Source: Candidatus Altarchaeota archaeon (GTDB taxonomy: Archaea; Altiarchaeota; Altiarchaeia; IMC4; SCGC-AAA252-I15). From it: 37,913 nt of DNA. The position numbers were made by a program, and so were the translations under genes. Within the stretch, counting starts at the first letter, position 1. Every line of letters begins with the position of its first letter. The DNA is taken from contig JAQTQS010000006.1 of NCBI GenBank assembly GCA_028712125.1, positions 1 through 37,913 of the forward strand. Direction: 5' to 3'. Below, in pieces: positions 31,375 to 37,913 of the stretch. A model generated the notes under the pieces. It saw only the letters and a list, made by a program, of their open reading frames with translations, ran no database searches and had not been told where the DNA came from.

Positions 31375-33747
31375 ATGGCAGAGATTGGTCGTTTACCCAA
31401 AATAATTCTTTTAAGCTCTTTTACCCCTTACCTTGCCTTAATTTCCGTCGCGCTTGTACTGCTAATGGGCGGTTGTATCCAACAGCAACAGGAGGAAACA
31501 ACCACACTACCACAAACAACTACTACAATAGCCCAGCCCACTACCACAAGCCCCCCGACATTAGCCACGACCACCACGACACTGCCCGCACTCCCCGAAA
31601 AGCAACCGTCCGGAAGCCTTCAATTGGCAATGGCCTCTTATTACCAATCGGTTTCGTATTCGATAGACCCTAAAGTCCCGCAGTACAACCTTCCTTTGGA
31701 CCTGAGCTTGGTTGAGAACCTTGATGAAGTATCCTCAAAACTCAGCCTTGACGACAACGAGAAGGCCCTACTCAGGAACAACGGTTTTGTGGTGATAGAC
31801 TACGGCCGTCAGGAGGATATAATACAGCCTTACAAGAATATGAAAGCGGGCGGTATAGTCCTCATAGGTGTGGCTAGCAAGGATGATGGCGTTCCTATCT
31901 TCGTGACGTCCGACACCCTCCTCCATCTATACCACATACAATTCGACGAGACGCTCAAGGACGTCGAAGAGAGGGAGTTCTACGGCGATATTACTGTAAT
32001 CAGTGAAACGTTGATGGAAAAATCTATCAGCGACTACCAGAAGTACACAGGAGACTTGAAAGAAGCCGCAAGGAGGAACGTCGCTTATTTCGCAGTCGGC
32101 CTTAAACTCCTGAACCCAAACGCTTCTGTGCCCGATTACGTCAAAAACGAGGTCGACACCGAGCTAGGGCAAATCGAAGCACACCAAGGATTCGCCCCAA
32201 GTGCTATATTCAAATACAACGAAGACTACAGCCAATACATACCACGAGGCCATTACACCCGAAGTGAAAACCTGAAAAAATACTTCAAGGCGATGATGTG
32301 GTACGGGCGCATTGGATTCCTGCTGAAAGGCTGTGAGGGTTGTCTTGTATCGGAAGAAGACGCCAAAACACAGACGATGCAAGCCGCCTTGCTGACGACT
32401 TACCTAAAAGAGAAAACCAAAGGCAAGGAAACGATAGGCGGCATCTGGGACCGGATGTATGCAGTAACTGCCTACTTCGTAGGACTTGCAGACGATTTGA
32501 CGCTCTACGAATACAACAGTTCATTATATGAAGTATTGAACAAGCCAATTGATTTAACCAAATTGGATGATGACAACACCATGCTGGAATTCAAGGCATC
32601 ACTAGCAACACTTAGAACGCCTGAAATATATGGGGGTACCGGGAAATGCACGATAAGTCCTCCTGTTACTCCAGAAAAGTTAGACAACTGCCTGGATGAA
32701 AGCAAGGGACTTCGCTTTATGGGCCAACGCTTTATTCCGGACTCTTACATGTTTCAACAGGTTGTGGTTCCTACGGCGGGAATGTATACTGGTTCCGATA
32801 ATCCTTTTACCATGTGCCAGACACAAGGAGGCAATGTGCGCTGCTTCCCAAGAGGCTTGGATGTCATGTACATACTAGGCTCTAAAAGAGCCTTGGAGGT
32901 TCTTGAAAGCGAAGGTGATACTGATTACGAGTTCTACGACAACCAGTCAAATAAAATGCTTGATGAATTCGGTTCATTCAATCAAACGGAATGGAACAGG
33001 AACCTGTACTGGAGCTGGCTGTACACACTCAAGCCGTTATTACAAGAATTTGACCCAAACTACCCTACATTCATGCAGTCTAAGGCATGGCAGGACAAGG
33101 AGCTTAACGCTGCATTGGCCTCTTGGACTGAACTACGGCACGATACTATCTTATACACAAAACAAAGCTATGGTGTCGGGATAGATTCTTTCAATCCACC
33201 CAAGCCAGTGGTTGGCTATGTCGAACCCATCCCGGAGTTTTACTACAGGCTGCTTGCTTTGACGCGTATGACACGCAACGGCTTGGATGATTTACAGGTT
33301 TTGGACGGCAATTCAAGGACCCGGCTGGCTAATCTGGAGAACATTTTAGACAGGCTGTCAAACATATCCATAATGGAATTAGAAAACCAGAAACTCTCCG
33401 AAGGAGACTACGAATTCATAAGGAATTTCGGCGAAAACCTTGAGGGAACCGTCTTGGGAGTCGCAAGAACAGGGACCATAACAACGCTTGTGGCAGACGT
33501 ACACACGGATTCAAATACTAACCAGGTTCTGGAAGAAGGAGTGGGTTACGTTGACCTCATAGTCGTAGCCTACAAGCTTCCGGACGGCAGAATACTTGTG
33601 GGCGCAGGGCCGGTGATGTCCTACTACGAATTCAAGCACCCGATGAACGACCGGCTTACGGACGAGAAATGGCGGCAGATGTTGGCTGAAAACCCGCCGG
33701 CAAAACCGGAGTGGACGGGCTATCAGGCAGGCAATGCGCTTAATTAA
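31375..33747 (+). CDS. DUF3160 lipoprotein with Thr-rich linker
   Basis: This is a 790-residue exported protein. The N-terminal hydrophobic segment ends in LLMGGC (lipobox-like, Cys about 34), followed by a Thr-rich linker (about 41-72) suited to glycosylation. The rest matches the DUF3160 family: FVVIDYGRQEDIIQPYKNM, the conserved PIFVTSDTLLHLYHIQFDETL, later ALTRMTRNGL and VADVHTD. The function of the family is unknown and members are surface proteins in archaea and bacteria. TCTTTTATG about 30 bp before the ATG marks a leaderless promoter. Its 3' end overlaps the convergent aminotransferase by 8 bp. Confidence 0.88.
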   Translation: MAEIGRLPKIILLSSFTPYLALISVALVLLMGGCIQQQQEETTTLPQTTTTIAQPTTTSPPTLATTTTTLPALPEKQPSGSLQLAMASYYQSVSYSIDPKVPQYNLPLDLSLVENLDEVSSKLSLDDNEKALLRNNGFVVIDYGRQEDIIQPYKNMKAGGIVLIGVASKDDGVPIFVTSDTLLHLYHIQFDETLKDVEEREFYGDITVISETLMEKSISDYQKYTGDLKEAARRNVAYFAVGLKLLNPNASVPDYVKNEVDTELGQIEAHQGFAPSAIFKYNEDYSQYIPRGHYTRSENLKKYFKAMMWYGRIGFLLKGCEGCLVSEEDAKTQTMQAALLTTYLKEKTKGKETIGGIWDRMYAVTAYFVGLADDLTLYEYNSSLYEVLNKPIDLTKLDDDNTMLEFKASLATLRTPEIYGGTGKCTISPPVTPEKLDNCLDESKGLRFMGQRFIPDSYMFQQVVVPTAGMYTGSDNPFTMCQTQGGNVRCFPRGLDVMYILGSKRALEVLESEGDTDYEFYDNQSNKMLDEFGSFNQTEWNRNLYWSWLYTLKPLLQEFDPNYPTFMQSKAWQDKELNAALASWTELRHDTILYTKQSYGVGIDSFNPPKPVVGYVEPIPEFYYRLLALTRMTRNGLDDLQVLDGNSRTRLANLENILDRLSNISIMELENQKLSEGDYEFIRNFGENLEGTVLGVARTGTITTLVADVHTDSNTNQVLEEGVGYVDLIVVAYKLPDGRILVGAGPVMSYYEFKHPMNDRLTDEKWRQMLAENPPAKPEWTGYQAGNALN

Positions 33748-34924
33748 ACACTTCCCTTATCTTTTCTTTCGTCCATCCGCCTCCGAATCCTGCGCGGAAG
33801 TATTTCTTCAGGTTTTCGAATCCTTTATAGCTTCCTCCGAAGCTTGAGCCGGGTATGAAGCCTACTTTTCGTTCTGCGGCCGTTTTTTTGACGTATTCTT
33901 CGCCGTCCATGCCGTCGGGGGTTTGCGGGAAGAGGAAGTAGCCGCCCGCTGGTTTTTCCGTGAGGGTGCAGCCCAGTTTTTCGAGGCATTCGCCGAGGAC
34001 TTCGGCTTTTTCTTTGTAATTCTTTACCATCGGCTTGAGGAATCCGAGTTTCGGGTCTTTGTTCAATACTGCGGTCACGCCGGCCTGCGCGGGCCTTGAC
34101 GCGCCTGCGCTTAGGTTTCTGAAGTAGTATAGCAGTCTTTTGGCTTCCGGGTGTTCCAGGATTTCCGGCGCGATGCGCAAATATCCGAGCCTTATGTCGG
34201 GCTTTATTATTTTGGAGAACGAGCTTATTTCAGTGGTCTTGCGGCCTGCTTCCGGGCTGCAATTCAGGGGCGAGACGTACGGAGTCTTGCCGGGCTCGTA
34301 GATGAGGTATTTGTACGGCGCGTCCGATATGATTTGGAGGTCGTGCGCGACGGCCCAGTCTGCGAATTCCTTGATGACTTTTTCCTTAAGCACTATCCCG
34401 TTCGGGTTCGCCGGGAAGTTGACATAAACCGCCTGCGTATTATCCGACAATGCTTTTTCCGCGTTCTCCTTAACGAACCTGCCGTCCTTGAACAGTTCGG
34501 CCGGCACGCCCTTGACGCCGGAGTGGGCCGTCATGTTGAATATCGTGCCCCAGCAGGGGGTCATTGCGATTATCTCGCTGCCCGGCCGGAACAAAGAGAA
34601 GGCGAACTGCAGGCCTTGGGAGCCGCCGGCGGTGACGTAAATACGGGATGCGTCATCTTCAGCGTAGTTGACGTTGAAGTTCTTCTCCATCCCGACGATA
34701 GCCTTCCTAAGGCTTTCCTCCCCAGCGACGGGGGGGTAGCTGACCTTGCCCGAAAGCTCCTCGTCATAGACGGCCTTGGCGTAGACCGCGAGCATGTCTT
34801 TCGGTATGGGGTCTGGCTCGCCGATGGTGAACATGTGCTTCGCCCCGAGTTCCTTGTCGACATTAATCCAATGGCGTACGGGGTCGGGCACGATGTCCGC
34901 CAAATGCCGTGTGAGCTTCAGCAT
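33740..34924 (-). CDS. Class I/II PLP-dependent aminotransferase
   Basis: This 394-residue fold-type I aminotransferase has GSQGLQFAFS (about 101-110) for cofactor phosphate binding, NFPANPNG (169-176), the SDAPY motif (D201, Y204) and the PLP lysine in SFSK (K238) followed by RLGY (R246). A C-terminal FRAGFGGG supplies the carboxylate-binding arginine. It is probably an aspartate- or aromatic-type transaminase; substrate is not decided by the visible residues. It shares a symmetric TATA-like element with the divergent 657-aa gene. Confidence 0.9.
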   Translation of the reverse strand: MLKLTRHLADIVPDPVRHWINVDKELGAKHMFTIGEPDPIPKDMLAVYAKAVYDEELSGKVSYPPVAGEESLRKAIVGMEKNFNVNYAEDDASRIYVTAGGSQGLQFAFSLFRPGSEIIAMTPCWGTIFNMTAHSGVKGVPAELFKDGRFVKENAEKALSDNTQAVYVNFPANPNGIVLKEKVIKEFADWAVAHDLQIISDAPYKYLIYEPGKTPYVSPLNCSPEAGRKTTEISSFSKIIKPDIRLGYLRIAPEILEHPEAKRLLYYFRNLSAGASRPAQAGVTAVLNKDPKLGFLKPMVKNYKEKAEVLGECLEKLGCTLTEKPAGGYFLFPQTPDGMDGEEYVKKTAAERKVGFIPGSSFGGSYKGFENLKKYFRAGFGGGWTKEKIREVFN

Positions 34925-34943
34925 GGCAATATATTCGAAAGAG

Positions 34944-34954
34944 GTTTAATAAAC
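34944..34954. promoter_or_regulatory. Single near-palindromic TATA shared by two divergent genes
   Basis: GTTTAATAAAC is nearly self-complementary. Its centre (34949) is 25 bp from the aminotransferase ATG and 28 bp from the ATG of the 657-aa gene. No second TATA-like element is evident in the 52-bp gap, and neither gene has a Shine-Dalgarno. One TBP site could serve both directions. Confidence 0.5.
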
Positions 34955-34976
34955 ACAACAGAGGCGGCTTATTATT

Positions 34977-36950
34977 ATGGATGTCTCATATCTTCTTATG
35001 GCGGGTCAGAGCGGCAGTCACCAGCGAAGGGCGCATGCCGAGGCTATCGTAGTGCCGGGCGTCGGCGCCGTAGCTTACCGTGCGAGTCCGGCCGAATGGG
35101 GCGAGGACCATGAGAAGCAGCGGCATCTGTGGCTTGAGAGGAGGGCGTCCATGCCCGGCTTTATGTCATGCAAGCATGATGTCCACCCGCAGGAGAAGGA
35201 GGAACATTCCCTCATGGGAGGCGACAGGACTTATCCCAACAATTCCAACATGGCTTTCGGCCGTATGACGGCCGGCGAGATTGCTTACCGCAAAAGGCTT
35301 TCAGGCTTGCCGGCCATCGGGCTTCAGGGCGAGCTGGACTTGAGGTTCGGGTCCGGGGCATGCGACTACGCTTCTGCGACTACGCAGGGATTGGCCGAAC
35401 TCCATAACAAGGTCTTGGGGGGCAAGCCGTATAGGTACTCGGTCGCAACCACCGACGAGGCTTCGCGCATGAAAATGCTCGTCTTGTATGAAGCAGAAGA
35501 CAGGCTGGAGAAGACCGGCCGGAGTCTTAACGACCTCGTCACTTGGGAACAGAGGGCCGAGCGCTCGCAGTGGCCTGCCGGCTTGGAGGAAGGATTTGCA
35601 GAGAGGCTTGCGGGAGCGAGCGTCCAGCAGCTTGACCGGCTGCTTGCAGCCGAAGGCTCCAAGTACGGCCTTGGGAACCGGTTCCTTGACGAGGTCCATG
35701 AAGAGTTCTACATTCCTTTGAACAACGAGCGCAGCCGCCTTATCGGCAGGCGCGAGATGGGAGGAGATACCGACGAGGTCCGGCTTGCCAGCCTCAACAG
35801 GCAGGATGCCATTGCACTGGCCTACGCGCAAAGGATTCATGGGATTGAAAACAGTTTCGCAAACATGGTCGCAAGCTACTCCCGGAAGGACTCGCTTGGC
35901 GTCCGGGATACTTGGCACACCGCCGCAAAGGCGGAACGGGAGTACCGGGGAGGCCTTTCCAAAAAGACTGCAGAAGGCCTTTCAAGGGAGGCCGGCGTAT
36001 TGTGGGGCGCTGCTACCGACCTTGGCAAAATGACTTACAGGGACTTGTTCTTCAGGCTGTACGAGCCTGCCGAGAGGAGGAAGTTAGAATTGACTATGGA
36101 ATGGACTGAGGACAAACAACCCGGACGCAGGGACGAACTACAGGCCGGCATCCTCGCAGAGGACAAGAAACTCTGGCTCGTCGAGGAATGGACTTACAGG
36201 CACGGCCGCCGGGACGCTAAAATCGAGGAACGAAAATTCGCGCCATCAAAGGAGGAGAAATACGGACCGGCTTATCCCGTGGTCAAAATGTTCGGCATAT
36301 GGGAAGGCGAAGACCACCTGCTCAGACTTGCCGGCTTCATGGACAAGAACGGCCTCGGGCCGGACAGCAACGTGGTATACGTCGGCCCGCAGGCGAGGAC
36401 AGACCAGATGGCGCTCATCGCATTCAAGGGCGCAAACGTCCTGGCATTGGAGAGGGATGGCAACCCCAAGATTCTGGAAGAGGCAAGGCAAAGCCTGTCG
36501 TACTATCCCGACAGAGACCCGGACCCGGCATTAAGAAAGGCGATGGCCGAAGCGATAGGGAGGGTACAACTGGTATACGGCCCGGACGGCGACTTCCTGA
36601 AACACCCCATAAAGCCCGGCAATGACATGGTCGTATTGTCCAACATACTGGACGACCCGGAAAGGGCGGGAGGCTTCATGTGCATAAGCGGCGGCGAAGA
36701 CACCGCAATAAGAGACCCCCACTGCATCGAACGAAACGGAAAACTCATCGGAAGGGCCGTCGACGTCCTGAAAGACGGCGGAATCATGCTAGTAAGCTGC
36801 GTCTACAACCCGGCCGCACACTTCCACCAGGCGGAAGATTATATGAGAAGAGTGAAAAACGCGCAGCCCGAAGTCTTGGACTCATGGACGTACTCGGGAA
36901 AGATGAACATGGACATAACGCTCAGGATGTACAGGATACGCAAAGGGTGA
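34977..36950 (+). CDS. Large unknown protein with methyltransferase-like C-terminal domain
   Basis: This 657-residue protein has no recognised domain in its first 430 residues, which are charged and helical with several Arg/Trp clusters. From about 435 a Rossmann-type pattern appears. SNVVYVGPQARTDQMALIAF (about 464-483) resembles the SAM-binding strand and loop, ANVLALERDG is the second strand with acidic end, and NDMVVLSNILDD is a motif IV-like strand. DVLKDGGIMLVSCVY matches the late methyltransferase strand. The usual GxGxG loop is replaced by VGPQA, so SAM binding is not certain. There is no signal peptide. The family is unknown to me. Confidence 0.65.
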   Translation: MDVSYLLMAGQSGSHQRRAHAEAIVVPGVGAVAYRASPAEWGEDHEKQRHLWLERRASMPGFMSCKHDVHPQEKEEHSLMGGDRTYPNNSNMAFGRMTAGEIAYRKRLSGLPAIGLQGELDLRFGSGACDYASATTQGLAELHNKVLGGKPYRYSVATTDEASRMKMLVLYEAEDRLEKTGRSLNDLVTWEQRAERSQWPAGLEEGFAERLAGASVQQLDRLLAAEGSKYGLGNRFLDEVHEEFYIPLNNERSRLIGRREMGGDTDEVRLASLNRQDAIALAYAQRIHGIENSFANMVASYSRKDSLGVRDTWHTAAKAEREYRGGLSKKTAEGLSREAGVLWGAATDLGKMTYRDLFFRLYEPAERRKLELTMEWTEDKQPGRRDELQAGILAEDKKLWLVEEWTYRHGRRDAKIEERKFAPSKEEKYGPAYPVVKMFGIWEGEDHLLRLAGFMDKNGLGPDSNVVYVGPQARTDQMALIAFKGANVLALERDGNPKILEEARQSLSYYPDRDPDPALRKAMAEAIGRVQLVYGPDGDFLKHPIKPGNDMVVLSNILDDPERAGGFMCISGGEDTAIRDPHCIERNGKLIGRAVDVLKDGGIMLVSCVYNPAAHFHQAEDYMRRVKNAQPEVLDSWTYSGKMNMDITLRMYRIRKG

Positions 36951-36959
36951 AGCAGTAGG

Positions 36960-37598
36960 CTAGCTTGAGATAAAGATAATAGCTATTAATACCGCCGCCA
37001 AGATAAGACCCGGCAAAGCGACGGAGACCAGCGCCCGCCATTTCGAGAACTTATGGGCTTCGGATACTGCGACAACGAGTATAATGAAATTGATGATGCT
37101 TATCAACAACGCAAAAACGGAAGTGATGTTACTGATTAGGATTATTACCTGGTTTTCCGCAACCTCTTTAAAGCCGAAGATAGCCCCAGCCAACATTGAG
37201 ACTGCAATGAACATTATGAGCAGAGAGTTGAAGAGGAGGGTTATTATACTGGAGTATGCCCATGCAGCAGTAAGCTCCTTCCATCCTCCCTTGCCCCCGA
37301 GCCAGTGACCTATTATCGAGTTAAGACCTCCCAAAAAATGGATGTATACTAAGCCGAAGATTGATGCAATCAACAAAACGAGCAATAATGCTACTGGGTT
37401 AAATAGGAGGACAATGTTTTCGCTACTTAGTATTTTAGCTACACCGTAGGATAGTCCATAGAGTATTCCTAGTAGTATGACGTTTTTCCGTGGGTTGGTG
37501 CGTAGTACTTCCCGGATGGTTTCGCGCGGCTCGAGAATCATGGGAATCCATGGTATGTCGCGGATTTTAGTGTCTTTCAGGAAACCCAATAGCTTCAT
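36960..37598 (-). CDS. Yip1-domain integral membrane protein
   Basis: This 212-residue protein has a cytoplasmic start (KIRDIPWIPMILEPRETIRE), where the PW...P.rti.E pattern is typical of prokaryotic Yip1 proteins. Five hydrophobic segments follow, around 42-58, 66-92, 108-140, 150-175 and 190-210. GGKGGWKELTAAWAYSSI is the conserved loop before the third segment. Prokaryotic members have no defined role. Confidence 0.82.
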   Translation of the reverse strand: MKLLGFLKDTKIRDIPWIPMILEPRETIREVLRTNPRKNVILLGILYGLSYGVAKILSSENIVLLFNPVALLLVLLIASIFGLVYIHFLGGLNSIIGHWLGGKGGWKELTAAWAYSSIITLLFNSLLIMFIAVSMLAGAIFGFKEVAENQVIILISNITSVFALLISIINFIILVVAVSEAHKFSKWRALVSVALPGLILAAVLIAIIFISS

Positions 37599-37635
37599 GG
37601 CGTTATAGAATTGGTTTTTGTATTAATACTATTTG

Positions 37636-37913
37636 CTATTTTCCTTGCCGGTCTAGTTCCGCCTTTCGTATCTCCAGCGTTCCGCTGTTTCGCCCCGTCA
37701 TGCGTTTTTCGGTTTCCTTTAGTATTATCGGCTTTTTGTATATCGGCCCGTCTATTACGAACGTTTCGTATTCTCCTCCTTCGCCGGCTATGTTGATGCC
37801 GTGTTTTTTGCTTATGGCTTCCAGCCTGCCGGCGTCTTCTAGTGTGAGAATCCTGCCCAGCCAGCTTTCGTCCAGTCCTTCGGCCGCTATGCCGGCCATC
37901 ACTACCTTGAATC
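37636..37913 (-). CDS. dph6: Diphthine--ammonia ligase (Dph6), C-terminal part, cut by window edge
   Basis: The frame is open to the window end, so only about 92 C-terminal residues are seen. FKVVMAGIAAEGLDESWLGR, then INIAGEGGEYETFVIDGPIY, are highly characteristic of the ATP-dependent amidase that completes diphthamide on EF-2. The N-terminal PP-loop with the ATP site lies beyond the window. The GTG at 37902 is inside the domain and is not the start. Confidence 0.9.
   Translation of the reverse strand, partial: FKVVMAGIAAEGLDESWLGRILTLEDAGRLEAISKKHGINIAGEGGEYETFVIDGPIYKKPIILKETEKRMTGRNSGTLEIRKAELDRQGK

Noticed and set aside
34151-35113. Open frame antisense to the aminotransferase (320 codons)
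   Set aside because: It crosses the divergent promoter and the start of the next gene; the sense strand has complete aminotransferase motifs.

Overview
The window is archaeal chromosomal DNA. Archaeal or archaeal/eukaryotic-type genes include the NAC chaperone, Orc1/Cdc6, deoxyhypusine synthase, pyruvoyl-dependent arginine decarboxylase, archaeal SepF, Rad50, ThpR and a diphthamide ligase. Many genes have a TATA-like box 25-30 bp before the ATG and no Shine-Dalgarno, as expected for leaderless archaeal transcripts; others have a clear GGTGA or GAGG site. A bacterial-type (type I) GAPDH, an RsuA/RluB-like pseudouridine synthase and ScpA recall uncultured DPANN or deep euryarchaeal lineages, but I cannot fix the lineage from this window.

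Layout. 1-5.4 kb: housekeeping genes (end of dapA, nac, thpR, a KaiC-like ATPase, sepF, orc1/cdc6, arginine decarboxylase, CPBP protease). 5.4-9.3 kb: an accessory stretch with a secreted zinc protease split by an in-frame TAG, an AbrB-like mini-regulator behind an inverted repeat, a two-gene operon of small unknown proteins divergent from a winged-helix regulator, and a tandem pair of paralogous unknown genes whose promoters are also duplicated. 9.3-15.5 kb: deoxyhypusine synthase, Rad50, a three-domain membrane-anchored thioredoxin-fold protein, a pseudouridine synthase and tRNA-Val(UAC). 15.5-22.6 kb: a membrane protein, a DUF362 ferredoxin-like protein, an unknown gene, a Nudix hydrolase, a Thr-rich stalked thioredoxin-like protein, and an acs-MFS operon. 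22.6-26.8 kb: four poorly recognised genes, including an HTH protein with a degenerate LAGLIDADG fold and a GlnD-like nucleotidyltransferase. 26.9-31.3 kb: GAPDH, a tandemly duplicated Lrp-like regulator, an AT-rich gap ending in a perfect 28-bp palindrome, a winged-helix/Cys-rich mini-operon, and a scpA operon. 31.4-37.9 kb: a DUF3160 lipoprotein, an aminotransferase, a 657-residue protein with a methyltransferase-like C-terminus, a Yip1 membrane protein and the end of dph6.

Connections. Arginine decarboxylase makes agmatine, a route to the spermidine that deoxyhypusine synthase uses on aIF5A. Dph6 (diphthamide on EF-2) adds a second translation-factor modification. Two membrane-tethered thiol-redox proteins and a DUF3160 lipoprotein with a Thr-rich linker point to an elaborate extracellular face. 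Rad50, ScpA, Orc1/Cdc6 and SepF cover chromosome maintenance and division. Acs and its MFS partner suggest uptake and activation of acetate or another small carboxylate.

The most promising unexplained material is the 6.3-9.3 kb accessory stretch, the 22.6-26.8 kb block of unknown genes, and the palindrome-controlled winged-helix/Cys-rich pair at 29.44-29.81 kb.
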